NCBI RefSeq assembly: GCF_963678835.1
Contig: NZ_OY787469.1
Span: 558,001-622,000, forward strand
Source: an uncultured Desulfuromonas sp.
GTDB taxonomy: Bacteria > Desulfobacterota > Desulfuromonadia > Desulfuromonadales > Desulfuromonadaceae
Direction of reading: 5' to 3'
DNA length: 64,000 bases
Part shown: positions 43,344 through 51,531 of the stretch, piece by piece
How positions within the stretch are numbered: the first letter of the stretch is position 1
How the letters are laid out: every line of letters starts with the position of its first letter
Notes under the pieces: generated by a model
What the model saw: only the letters and a program-made list of their open reading frames with translations
Told to the model about the DNA's origin: nothing
The model's database searches: none
Made by a program: the position numbers and the translations under genes

Positions 43344-43848
43344 AGTTTCCTTGTTGTAATCTTGTTGTGACCTTGGGGTAAACTTGTGGTCGTTTAGACG
43401 GGGAAAATGAAAAGCCGCCGGAATAGAGATCGGCGGTTAGTATGTGTTTGCACATACATGATATCATTTCATTTTCTCATTCCATATAAATGGTAGAATT
43501 ATAGGATGATTCTAATTGTTTTGCCAGAAGAAAGAAGAATCAGAATGTGATTCTAAAGGCTCTCGGGGTGACGATTGAGAGTGTGTATTTTTAAGGTCGC
43601 AGGAGCCAGTATTGGAATTATTGGGTAAGTCTTTGGTGGAGCCGCGAAGTGTTGGGGAATGGTCTTCGCAATCAGTACGGGCATGTGGATCTGCAACGGC
43701 GAATGATTTTTATCCCACAAGCTAAGGAAGGTCACGGGAGCAGCCAATAACAAAGCACCTTGCAAAATTTCTTGAATCTCATATGGCGATGTTGCCCGAA
43801 GGGAACCCCATGGTTATTTCCATCAATCGGGGCAAAGAACATTGAATC

Positions 43849-43935
43849 ATGGTTGAACGATATGCACACCAGGATGGTGAACACATTCAGGCGGCGATGA
43901 ACAAACTGGAAGGACGGGCTGGGGATATCAGACAA
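43849..43935 (+). pseudogene. C-terminal remnant of a tyrosine-recombinase integrase
   Basis: The codons read MVERYAHQ...HIQAAMNKLEGRAG, the end of phage-type integrases that includes the catalytic Tyr (RYAH) and final helix. Upstream in frame there is a stop, and no box with the catalytic Arg or HxxR is visible, so only about 25 codons survive. Its place, next to tRNA-Phe and inside the repeat-bounded island, fits the island's own integrase after deletion. The rest of 43344-44056 has no convincing gene: it holds the hsdM promoter side and AT-rich DNA. Confidence 0.7.
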
Positions 43936-44056
43936 GTAGATGCAGTGTTTTGTGTATTGCGGAAATGGTGGCAGCTTTGCGACCGACCAAGTAACCGACT
44001 AAGTAGTGATCAAGCTGAGCCGAAAAGTTTTGACCCGATTACACAAGACAAAGAAA

Positions 44057-44172
<116 letters not shown>

Positions 44173-44337
44173 AATTGCGGAGGCAGTTATAACGTGACGG
44201 CGCAGTTGTGTCAAGCGGGAAATGTTTCTTTTTCACTAACTTTTGCGCTGATGCAAATTTTTTGTTGCGCAATGGCCGGAGGTCCTTTACATTGTTCATC
44301 ATTAAAGGACAAATAACCTGATACAGCAGGGACAGTG

Positions 44338-44427
44338 ATGCGTTTTTCTTTTTCCAGCTTTTTTAACTTTTACTTTTGGTGCGGCTTTTTTAGGTCGTCT
44401 GCCCGAGGTGGAGGTTTGCTGGCGTAA
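44338..44427 (+). CDS. Phenylalanine-rich leader peptide of an attenuator
   Basis: The peptide has 29 residues, starting MRFSFSSFFNFYFWCGFF: nine of the first eighteen residues are Phe, with one Tyr and one Trp, then RSSARGGGLLA and TAA. AGCAGGGA stands before the ATG. Leader peptides of this kind (as in pheA/pheST leaders) report charged tRNA-Phe supply to the transcribing polymerase. It ends just after the 5' arm of an antiterminator-like hairpin and precedes a DAHP synthase gene, the first step of aromatic amino acid synthesis. It is shorter than usual gene-finding limits. Confidence 0.82.
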   Translation: MRFSFSSFFNFYFWCGFFRSSARGGGLLA

Positions 44428-44493
44428 CGCAAAGCAGATTTTCAACATTCAGACCACGGGCAGACGTCAGGTTTCCCGTGGTCTTTGTATTTT
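44396..44493 (+). promoter_or_regulatory. Transcription attenuator (alternative hairpins) before DAHP synthase
   Basis: CGTCTGCCCG (44396-44405, inside the leader codons) is perfectly complementary to CGGGCAGACG (44457-44466). The latter overlaps AGACCACGGG (44451-44460), which pairs perfectly with CCCGTGGTCT (44475-44484), followed by TTGTATTTT. The two pairings exclude each other: ribosome stalling at Phe codons frees the first arm and forms the antiterminator, while fast translation covers it and lets the terminator form. Confidence 0.78.
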
Positions 44494-44515
44494 AAGCAGC
44501 GCACAATAAATACAC

Positions 44516-44546
44516 AAAGGCCGTCGGGAAACCCGATGGCCTTTTT
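44516..44546 (+). terminator. Second terminator-like hairpin in the DAHP synthase leader
   Basis: A 13-bp stem (44516-44528 with 44532-44543, one G-T pair) with an AAA loop and a T run (44541-44545) lies 75 bases before the gene. It may back up the attenuator or end transcripts from upstream; its presence means the gene needs read-through or a promoter after 44546. Confidence 0.75.
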
Positions 44547-44620
44547 ATTTGCCCTGGATAAAATGCGGATGGTCCGTGACCGTGGTAAAGTAGGTGCTTA
44601 CGCACATGGAGGAAACGACA

Positions 44621-45661
44621 ATGATTATCGTGATGGAACAAAGCAGTGATTGCAAATTGACTGACGCCGTAGTCGCACGCATTCGTGAGCTGGGCTATGA
44701 GCCGCATCTGATTCAGGGCTCTAATCGCCAGGTGATTGGAGCCGTGGGTGACGAACGCGGGAAAATGGTGCTGCAGAGCATTGAATCCATGCCCGGCGTG
44801 GAGAGTGTGGTGCCGATTCTTAAGCCGTACAAGCTGGCCAGCCGTGAAGTATGCCCTGAGCCCAGCCAGGTGGAAATCCAGCCGGGCTTGGTGTTTGGTG
44901 GTGACGAACTGATTGTGATGGCCGGTCCCTGTTCGGTGGAGAGTGAGCAGCAAATTGTCGAAACCGCTCACGCGGTGAAGCGGGCCGGTGCCAGAATCCT
45001 GCGTGGTGGGGCGTTTAAACCGCGCACCAGCCCATATTCGTTCCAGGGCATGGAAGAGGATGGTCTGAAACTGTTGGCAACGGCACGGGAAGAAACCGGG
45101 CTGCCGATCATTACCGAAGTGGTTAATCCGCGTGATGTGGAACTGGTGGCGCGTTATAGCGATATCATGCAGGTGGGGGCGCGCAATATGCAAAACTTCG
45201 CCTTGCTGAAAATGCTTGGTCAGTTGGATAAGCCGATTCTGCTCAAGCGCGGTATGTCGGCGACCATTCAGGAATTTCTGATGAGTGCCGAGTATATCCT
45301 TGCCGAGGGTAATCGCCGTGTCATTATGTGCGAGCGCGGTATCCGTACCTTTGAGACCGCCACCCGCAATACCCTGGATATCTCAGCAGTGCCGGTGCTT
45401 AAAGAGCAGACCCACTTGCCGGTGGTGATTGATCCGTCTCATGCGACAGGTCACTCTAGTCTTGTTCCTTCCATGTGCTACGCGTCTGTGGCCGCCGGTT
45501 GTGATGGTCTGATTGTCGAAGTGCATCCCAATCCGGAAAAAGCTGCCAGTGATGGACCCCAGTCGTTGCGTCCGGCGGCGTTTGCCGATATGATGATGAA
45601 ATTGAAGGATTTTGCGGAGGTTTCCGGTCGGACACTGCCTGAGGTTGGCGGTTCACTTTGA
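44621..45661 (+). CDS. aroF: 3-Deoxy-7-phosphoheptulonate (DAHP) synthase, class I-beta type
   Basis: The protein has 346 residues from ATG 44621 (ATGGAGGAAACGACA ahead). An N-terminal ferredoxin-like regulatory domain (about 1-70) is followed by the TIM-barrel catalytic core with [53 protein letters not shown] and [12 protein letters not shown]. The enzyme joins PEP and erythrose 4-phosphate to start the shikimate pathway. The N-terminal domain is where Tyr or Phe inhibits in Thermotoga-type enzymes. Expression is probably governed by the phenylalanine leader upstream, giving both enzyme-level and transcript-level feedback. Confidence 0.95.
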   Translation: MIIVMEQSSDCKLTDAVVARIRELGYEPHLIQGSNRQVIGAVGDERGKMVLQSIESMPGVESVVPILKPYKLASREVCPEPSQVEIQPGLVFGGDELIVMAGPCSVESEQQIVETAHAVKRAGARILRGGAFKPRTSPYSFQGMEEDGLKLLATAREETGLPIITEVVNPRDVELVARYSDIMQVGARNMQNFALLKMLGQLDKPILLKRGMSATIQEFLMSAEYILAEGNRRVIMCERGIRTFETATRNTLDISAVPVLKEQTHLPVVIDPSHATGHSSLVPSMCYASVAAGCDGLIVEVHPNPEKAASDGPQSLRPAAFADMMMKLKDFAEVSGRTLPEVGGSL

Positions 45662-45739
45662 TGGCGTAACCTGTGAGAGCGTCGGATTGCCGGATGGATG
45701 TCCGCACCCTGTTGAAAAAACAGGAGCAAAGGAGTTATT

Positions 45740-46033
45740 ATGTTTTTCATTCCCTTGTCGCAATTGGAGAGCGTTGAACTGGTGGTCCACGCATTGCGTG
45801 CCGCTGCCGGTGAGGCGGACTGCTCCGTGTGTCCGGCACAGAAAGTGTGCATGAAACAATGTCAGGTGATCGCCGATTCGATTCAGTCGATGATCAGTAA
45901 CGGTACTCTGCCGGCGCTGGATCCTGATCCGGAACCGGAAGAGCCGGCACCGTTTCATGATGAACCGGCTCCGAAACAAGCGCCGGAAAAAAAAGCCGGC
46001 ATAAAAAAGGGCCATCTGGAAATCGTCAAATAA
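45740..46033 (+). CDS. Small protein with a four-cysteine motif, unknown function
   Basis: The protein has 97 residues. A helical N-terminus is followed by CSVCPAQKVCMKQC (C-x2-C-x5-C-x3-C, residues 28-41), which could hold zinc or an iron-sulfur cluster, and an acidic Pro/Glu-rich tail ending in a basic KKAGIKKGHLEIVK. AAAGGAG lies before the start. It follows aroF by 78 bases and ends at a terminator, so it is probably co-transcribed with aroF. I do not recognise the family. Confidence 0.7.
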   Translation: MFFIPLSQLESVELVVHALRAAAGEADCSVCPAQKVCMKQCQVIADSIQSMISNGTLPALDPDPEPEEPAPFHDEPAPKQAPEKKAGIKKGHLEIVK

Positions 46034-46064
46034 TTTCCTCACCTGCGAGGGAAATACTTCTAAC

Positions 46065-46092
46065 AAAGCCGACAGTGCCGACTGACGGCTTT
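46065..46092 (+). terminator. Terminator after the aroF/small-protein transcript
   Basis: AAAGCCGACAGT (46065-46076) pairs with ACTGACGGCTTT (46081-46092) with one A-A mismatch, followed by GTTGTTT. The tail is only moderately T-rich. Confidence 0.65.
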
Positions 46093-46123
46093 GTTGTTTC
46101 AAACGGGTTAAATCAGTGTAAAC

Positions 46124-46173
46124 CACCTGAATTCAGGTGTTAATTGACAGATTGGCCGGATTCAATTTAGAAT
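46124..46173 (+). promoter_or_regulatory. Palindromic operator and sigma-70 promoter of serA
   Basis: CACCTGAATTCAGGTG (46124-46139) is a perfect 16-bp palindrome. Five bases on, TTGACA (46144-46149) and TAGAAT (46168-46173), 18 bases apart, make a good sigma-70 promoter about 90 bases before the serA start. The palindrome directly abuts the -35 region, as expected for a repressor or activator site; the factor is unknown. Confidence 0.6.
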
Positions 46174-46265
46174 GCGCCGTTCACCATGGAGCGTTTATGG
46201 TGTCTACAGGTGTTTGTCGTTAATTTATATAATACTCGGGCCTTTGAGGCTGTGAAGGAGTGATG

Positions 46266-47855
46266 ATGAAAGTAATTATTACCGACGAAATTTCCGAAGC
46301 GGGCTTGCAAACTCTTCGCGAGGATTCTCGTATCGAGGTGGATGTTAAACTGGGGCTGAGTGTGCCCGAGTTGCATGAGGTGATTGGCGGTTATGATGCC
46401 ATCATTACCCGCAGCGGGACGACGGTAGATGCGGCGCTGCTCGATTGTGCGACCAACCTGAAAATTGTTGCCCGCGCCGGTGTTGGTATTGACAATGTTG
46501 ATGTGGATTACGCCAGCAGTAAAGGGGTGATCGTCGTCAATGCGCCGTTTGGAAACACCAACTCGGCGGCTGAGCACACCATGGCGCTCCTGCTGTCGTT
46601 TTGCCGCAATGTCACCATTGCCAACGCCAGCCTGAAAAGCGGCGAGTGGAAACGTGCTCCATTTACCGGTCATGAACTCAAGCATAAAACCATGGGTGTC
46701 ATCGGTCTGGGTAAGGTCGGTGGTCGCGTGGCGTTGCGCGGCAAGGCGTTTGAGATGGACGTGATTGCCTATGACCCGTATATCTCCGAAAAGCGCGGCA
46801 CCGATCTGGGCGTCAAGCTGGTTTCTCTTGAAGAGCTGATCCGTTACGCGGATGTGCTGACGGTCCATACACCTCTTAACGACGAGACAAGGGGGATGAT
46901 CACGGCAGAGCACTTCGAAAAAATGAAGGACGGCATCATCGTGATCAACTGTGCCCGTGGCGGCATCATCAAGGAAGAGGCGATATTGCAGGCTCTCGAA
47001 AGCGGTAAAGTAACCGGCGCTGCCTTTGATGTGTGGAGCAAGGAGCCGCCCGATACGGACACCCTGAAAAAGCTGATTGCCCATCCCAACATGGTGGTGA
47101 CGCCGCATCTGGGTGCCAATACCTTTGAAGCACAGAAGAATGTGGCCGTGGACGTCAGCCGCGAGATCATCAACTATATTGACGGCAAGCCAATGGAAAA
47201 TGCCGTGAATATTCCCAAGTTTGATCCCGACCTCATGGAGCAGATGCGCCCGTTCATGGAGTTGATCAGCAAGTTGGGCGAGTTTATCTGTCAGCTGGCT
47301 CCGGCCAATCCCGACAAAATCACCTTTTCCTACAACGGTAAGCTGGCTCGTTTTGACTGTGCACCGTTGACGGTGTGTGGTCTGGCCTCCCTGCTCAACA
47401 AGCAAACCGAAGTTGAGGTCAATATGGTCAATGCGCGCATGATTGCTCGCAATATGGGCATTGCCGTCGAAGAGGTGCGCACCACGGAATCCGATTCTTT
47501 CTCCAACCTGGTATCAATTCAGCTCGAATCTTCTGCTGGAACCCGTACCATTGCCGGGACGCTGTTTGAAGGGATGCCGAAGATCGTCAAGATGCGCGAT
47601 TACAAAACCGATTTCCAACCCGAGCCACACATGCTGGTGATCAATTACGAGGATCGTCCCGGTATGCTCGGTAAGATCGGAACCATTCTCGGTGAGGCCA
47701 ATATCAATATCGGTAATATGAACCTTGGTCGTCGTGAAAAAGCCGGCGAGGCCATGGTGGTCTTTTCGGTGGATACGCCGGTAGAGCAAGAGACGTTGGA
47801 TAAAATCACTGCTGCCTGTGATGCCCGCTTTATCAAGGCAATTCGCATGCAGTAA
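46266..47855 (+). CDS. serA: D-3-phosphoglycerate dehydrogenase
   Basis: The protein has 529 residues. ATG 46266 is selected from three possible starts because AAGGAG lies five bases away. The substrate/NAD domains (about 1-315) show GVIGLGKVGGRVA (nucleotide binding), NCARGGIIKEEA (catalytic Arg), Glu in the following helix, and TPHLGANTFEA (catalytic His). An intervening ASB domain (about 320-450) and a C-terminal ACT domain (about 455-529: NYEDRPGMLGKIGTILGEAN) that binds serine complete the long, feedback-inhibited form. It catalyses the first step of serine synthesis. A terminator follows 20 bases after the stop. Confidence 0.96.
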   Translation: MKVIITDEISEAGLQTLREDSRIEVDVKLGLSVPELHEVIGGYDAIITRSGTTVDAALLDCATNLKIVARAGVGIDNVDVDYASSKGVIVVNAPFGNTNSAAEHTMALLLSFCRNVTIANASLKSGEWKRAPFTGHELKHKTMGVIGLGKVGGRVALRGKAFEMDVIAYDPYISEKRGTDLGVKLVSLEELIRYADVLTVHTPLNDETRGMITAEHFEKMKDGIIVINCARGGIIKEEAILQALESGKVTGAAFDVWSKEPPDTDTLKKLIAHPNMVVTPHLGANTFEAQKNVAVDVSREIINYIDGKPMENAVNIPKFDPDLMEQMRPFMELISKLGEFICQLAPANPDKITFSYNGKLARFDCAPLTVCGLASLLNKQTEVEVNMVNARMIARNMGIAVEEVRTTESDSFSNLVSIQLESSAGTRTIAGTLFEGMPKIVKMRDYKTDFQPEPHMLVINYEDRPGMLGKIGTILGEANINIGNMNLGRREKAGEAMVVFSVDTPVEQETLDKITAACDARFIKAIRMQ

Positions 47856-47875
47856 AGGGAACACCGAATAAAACA

Positions 47876-47909
47876 AAAAAGCCCTGTCGTTGTAACGACA
47901 GGGCTTTTT
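47876..47909. terminator. Bidirectional terminator between serA and the sulfite reductase gene
   Basis: A perfect 16-bp stem (47876-47891 with 47894-47909) with A-rich and T-rich ends can stop both convergent genes. The loop is only two bases, so the inner pairs probably open. Confidence 0.9.
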
Positions 47910-47929
47910 AAATGCTGCTTGCAGTGGCT

Positions 47930-48613
47930 TCAGGCACCGAGATCGCCCTCGAAGCTGCCAAGAACTTCCTCTTTAAAGGCATCAAAGCCCATCTTTTCGA
48001 TAAACTTGCCAAGACGGCCTTTCTGGTCGTTCTTAATAAACCATTGAATAAGATGGTCGACCAAGGCTTTAGCTTGCTCTGCGTCCAGACCTTCAGCCAG
48101 CGGTGTCGAGAGACGAGATGCCGCACCACCGTTACCACCGACCATCACTTTCCAGCCTTTCGGTGTGCCGATGAGGCCAACATCTTTGACACAGACTTCG
48201 GAACAGTCGTTGGCGCAGCCGGAAACGCCCATTTTGAATTTCCACGGCATGGCCATGCCGTGATAAAGCGTGTCCATCTCAAGACCGACAGTGACGGAAT
48301 CCTGCTGACCGCGTTTGCAGAAGGTGGTGCCGGGGCAAATTTTGATGGAGCGAACGCACATGCCGATGGCGGCACCGGCCGGTTCATCAAGATCTTGCCA
48401 GATAGCATCCAGTTCACTTTCATTGAGCCCAACGATGGCAATGCGCTGGGCACTGGTCAGTTTCAGCGCCTGGGCATTGTATTTTTCCGCCACATCAGCG
48501 ATTTTGCGCAGTTGATTCGGGCTGGTAATACCACCGGGAATATGGGGGGCAACAGCGAAGGTTTCTTTGTCGCGTTGCAAAATTGCACCTTTTTCCAAAA
48601 TATCTTTTTTCAT
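47930..48613 (-). CDS. Small siroheme sulfite/nitrite reductase (assimilatory-type, single subunit)
   Basis: The protein has 227 residues. ALKLTSAQRIAIVGL, then CPGTTFCKRGQQD and GVSGCANDCSEVCVKD, give the C-x5-C...C-x3-C ligand set that binds a [4Fe-4S] cluster coupled to siroheme. Length and sequence resemble the low-molecular-weight assimilatory-type sulfite reductase of Desulfovibrio (about 220 residues), so six-electron reduction of sulfite to sulfide, or of nitrite, is likely in the cytoplasm. AGGATTAA lies before ATG 48613. It is the last gene of a minus-strand series, 130 bases after mqnD, possibly with its own promoter. Confidence 0.88.
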   Translation of the reverse strand: MKKDILEKGAILQRDKETFAVAPHIPGGITSPNQLRKIADVAEKYNAQALKLTSAQRIAIVGLNESELDAIWQDLDEPAGAAIGMCVRSIKICPGTTFCKRGQQDSVTVGLEMDTLYHGMAMPWKFKMGVSGCANDCSEVCVKDVGLIGTPKGWKVMVGGNGGAASRLSTPLAEGLDAEQAKALVDHLIQWFIKNDQKGRLGKFIEKMGFDAFKEEVLGSFEGDLGA

Positions 48614-48742
48614 TTAATCCTCACAGTCATGAACACTTGGAAAGTTTTTATCAGCCGTTTTTCCCACAACTTGGCGCCCTTGTCAAGTTATGGGAAATGT
48701 GTATTGTATACAGTTTTGTGGTCAATTCACCGTCGCGATTCC

Positions 48743-49579
48743 TCAGGAGGTGGCAAAAATGGGAAGATCGATGACCGGAATCAACCGGCATTTTTCAGCC
48801 CGAGCCAGTAGCTCCTGTACGGCGGCAATTCCCTCGTCGCCCAGATTGACGGAGAATTCATTGACGTACAGCTGGATGTGCTCATGAGTGACGGAATCGG
48901 AAAGTTCCTGAGCGTGCTGGCGGATATACTCCGCCGCTTTTTCAGGATGCGCCTGAGCGAAACGCACGCTCTCGGCCAGAGCCTGATCAATCTGCACGAT
49001 CAGGTCAATCGGCAGACTGCGTTTCGCGAGGATCCCGCCCAGCGGAATGGGGAGACCGGTGAGCTTTTCCCACCAGGACCCGAGATCCAATAATTGATGC
49101 AGGCCATGATCCTGAAAGGTGAAGCGCGATTCGTGAATGATCACTCCGGCAGCGGCTTCTTTGCGCTCCAGGGCCGGCATGATCTGATCAAACGGCAGCA
49201 CGCGAATATCGCTGAATTTCTGGTCGTAAAGTTGCAACAGCAGATTGGCGGTGGTCAGCTCACCGGGAATCAGAATGGGTTTGTCGTGCAGATCTTTCAT
49301 CTCCATGGGCTGCGTCGCGACCACCAGTGGTCCGCAACCGCGCCCCAGAGCGCCACCAGAATGAAGCAGCACATAATCGCGGCGCAGATGACCAAAGGCG
49401 TGGTAGGAGATCTTGGTCAGATCGAGTTGTGCTTTCAGGGCCAGACGGTTCAGGGTTTCAACATCCTCGAGGCGTTCGTGAAAGGTGACGCCGGGGCAAG
49501 GCACCAGGCCGTGAATCAAGGCGTTAAAAATGAACGTATCGTTGGGGCAGGGTGAGTAGCCTAAAGTCAATTCAGTCAT
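48743..49579 (-). CDS. mqnD: 1,4-Dihydroxy-6-naphthoate synthase, futalosine menaquinone pathway
   Basis: The protein has 278 residues. LTLGYSPCPNDTFIFNAL at the start, the DLTKISYHAFGH stretch, GRGCGPLVV and TTANLLLQLY match MqnD, which converts cyclic dehypoxanthine futalosine to 1,4-dihydroxy-6-naphthoate for menaquinone. It adopts a periplasmic-binding-protein fold but has no signal peptide. The start overlaps the mqnB stop (ATGA), confirming pathway coupling. Menaquinone would serve anaerobic respiration. mqnA, mqnC and mqnE are not in the window. Confidence 0.93.
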   Translation of the reverse strand: MTELTLGYSPCPNDTFIFNALIHGLVPCPGVTFHERLEDVETLNRLALKAQLDLTKISYHAFGHLRRDYVLLHSGGALGRGCGPLVVATQPMEMKDLHDKPILIPGELTTANLLLQLYDQKFSDIRVLPFDQIMPALERKEAAAGVIIHESRFTFQDHGLHQLLDLGSWWEKLTGLPIPLGGILAKRSLPIDLIVQIDQALAESVRFAQAHPEKAAEYIRQHAQELSDSVTHEHIQLYVNEFSVNLGDEGIAAVQELLARAEKCRLIPVIDLPIFATS

Positions 49580-50310
49580 GAGGACAATCCATTAAAGAGA
49601 CCCTGGTCGACCAGGGATAAAAAAGCTTTTTGGGCATTGGTCATCGCCCGTGGTAAATCCCAGCGCGATAGATCACGCTGTTCAATAAAGTTGGACACAC
49701 TGCGCAGCTCGAAAAAGCGAGTCTGGTTGAGCAGACATTGATGGGCCGCAGCTGCGCCTTCCATGTTTTCAATCATGGCGTGGGTGTGTTGGTGACGTTG
49801 GCGGCCGAGTTCGTCGGTGCCGCTGCAGGTGGACACGGTGGAAAACGGACCGCTGATACAGCGTGTTGATCCGGTGCCAAGGAGTCGGCATGCCTGCTCA
49901 GCCAGTGGTTGATCAACGGGAAAGCGGTTGAAGTAGGAGGTTGTCGCTGTATCCGCCAAAGACAGTTTAAGGTGCGCCATGTCGAGAAACCCCTCAGGCG
50001 TCATAACGCCCTCATCGGCGTAGATCTCTTCACTGGCAATGGCCAGATCGCCCAGTTGCAGGCCAGAGTCGGCAAAAGCGCCGCCACAGCCGATCATAAC
50101 AACCAACGCTGGCTGCACGTGCTGAATCAGCAGCGCGGTTGCGGCTGCTGTATTGGCTTTGCCGATACCGCAGGTGGCGATGGTCAGATTGAGGTGGTTG
50201 AGTGAACCGCTCGTCAGGTTGAGGTGCGCGCAGTTGTGTTGCTGTGGCGTCGTGAGTTGCTGGCGCAGCAGGGCGTTTTCCTGATCAACAGCGGTAATAA
50301 GGGCAATCAT
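49576..50310 (-). CDS. mqnB: Futalosine hydrolase
   Basis: The protein has 244 residues of the nucleoside phosphorylase/hydrolase fold: ATCGIGKANTAAATALL, VMIGCGGAFADSGLQLGDL, ASEEIYADEGV and ENMEGAAAAHQC (purine-site Glu). MqnB releases hypoxanthine from futalosine. It overlaps both neighbours by four bases (mqnD downstream, an unknown protein upstream), so the three are translated together. Confidence 0.92.
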   Translation of the reverse strand: MIALITAVDQENALLRQQLTTPQQHNCAHLNLTSGSLNHLNLTIATCGIGKANTAAATALLIQHVQPALVVMIGCGGAFADSGLQLGDLAIASEEIYADEGVMTPEGFLDMAHLKLSLADTATTSYFNRFPVDQPLAEQACRLLGTGSTRCISGPFSTVSTCSGTDELGRQRHQHTHAMIENMEGAAAAHQCLLNQTRFFELRSVSNFIEQRDLSRWDLPRAMTNAQKAFLSLVDQGLFNGLSS

Positions 50311-51401
50311 GAGTGACGGGAGTACCAGCCTCGGCGGATCAGGTCGCGACGCAGCATTGAGCCGTGATTACGCACCACACCACAATGCCAGAAGCATTGC
50401 TGGCGGCCCGTGTCGCGGCTCGATTCCGTCGGCATCTGCTTAGAGGTTTCAATCAGCTGGCAGCGGAACAGGGCATCAGATTCGGAAATAAACCGCAACA
50501 GCTTATCCCCGGTGTCGGTCGAGCTTTGATCGATGACCCGATCAATGATGTCGCGGATCTTCAGACCCTGGCGGTACTCATCGAGGGTGCCGTTGAAGCC
50601 CTGACAACATTCATTGACAAAGTCTTTCCAATCGAGCAGCAGGTTGATGAACTCCTCGTCGCCGTTCCAGCTGAGATCGGGCTGGCAGCTGAGAAAGGTT
50701 TCAATGGAATCCTGCTCTTTGCAGGACAGGAAGAAATCATCGCTGCTGGTGGTCGGTTGCATGTCAAACAGTTCCACCAGTTCACCGCAGAAAGTGATGT
50801 AGTCGAGCTGGCGACTGTCAAATCCGCGAAGGTCGGCAGGGAGCTGAGGTTCGGTTAAGCTGACCAGTGACAGGTGATCGTGGGCAAAATCCGCCGGGAA
50901 GAGGAGCTCTTTGCGGTAGTGCAGGCCATGATGCGTCAGAATGTTCATCGTGCGGATGTGATTGGCCGTAAAGCAGGTAAAGGCTTTCTCTTCCGAATAG
51001 AACAGTTCGGCACCGAGGCGGCTGTTGGCCAGACCAAAGCCGACAAAGCCATCGTGGATCAGCCGCGACAGATAGGGTTCAATCAGGCTGAGAATCTCTT
51101 CTGTCGGCATGTAGGGCGAATAGAACACCGTCGGTTCGACGGGGGTGTCGTTTTGCGCCAGAGTAACTTTGTCTGGATAATATTCGAGAACAAAGAAGCT
51201 TTCTTCGGAAACCAGAGCGGCACAATCGTGGATCAACTGAGGCAACCTGTTGCTGTCGGTCAGAACGGCAAAGCGAAACGCGTCCTTACACTCTTCCAGA
51301 GGGGAATAGCAGAAGCCCTGATGAAGTTGAAAGTCGGGACGGCAGCGTTCTGAGGTCCAGACGGATAAGCCGCACGGCTGACTGAAAGGCAAGGTGATCA
51401 C
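50307..51401 (-). CDS. Uncharacterised protein co-translated with mqnB
   Basis: The protein has 364 residues from GTG 51401, chosen because GGAGA lies seven bases upstream; an ATG at 51449 would add 16 residues without a good ribosome site. There is no signal peptide or membrane helix. Visible stretches include ALVSEESFFVLEYYPDKVT, PYLSRLIHDGFVGFGLAN and a C-terminus with several Cys (FWHCGVVRNHGSMLRRDLI). I do not recognise the family. Because its stop overlaps the mqnB start it may serve menaquinone synthesis, but the gene also lies 130 bases downstream of meaB and could merely share transcription. Confidence 0.65.
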   Translation of the reverse strand: MITLPFSQPCGLSVWTSERCRPDFQLHQGFCYSPLEECKDAFRFAVLTDSNRLPQLIHDCAALVSEESFFVLEYYPDKVTLAQNDTPVEPTVFYSPYMPTEEILSLIEPYLSRLIHDGFVGFGLANSRLGAELFYSEEKAFTCFTANHIRTMNILTHHGLHYRKELLFPADFAHDHLSLVSLTEPQLPADLRGFDSRQLDYITFCGELVELFDMQPTTSSDDFFLSCKEQDSIETFLSCQPDLSWNGDEEFINLLLDWKDFVNECCQGFNGTLDEYRQGLKIRDIIDRVIDQSSTDTGDKLLRFISESDALFRCQLIETSKQMPTESSRDTGRQQCFWHCGVVRNHGSMLRRDLIRRGWYSRHS

Positions 51402-51531
51402 GTTGGCATCTCCGAAAGAAAAAAAGATTCGCGCTGTGCGACAGGTCACACAGATCCCAGAATAGAATAACCATCACCCCGAAGTCAACACGGTAACGGC
51501 TTGATTCCGGGGCAAAATGTCGTCGCGATCA

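Noticed and set aside
43381-43848. Possible further integrase pieces upstream of the C-terminal remnant
   Set aside because: I could not find the catalytic Arg or HxxR boxes in any frame, so nothing beyond the tail is claimed.
43553-43935. Two short minus-strand frames (about 70 residues each) between hsdM and tRNA-Phe
   Set aside because: No ribosome sites, no recognisable domain and unusual composition; likely random frames in decayed DNA.
46167-47405. 412-residue minus-strand frame opposite serA
   Set aside because: Shadow of serA, which has all motifs and good start signals.
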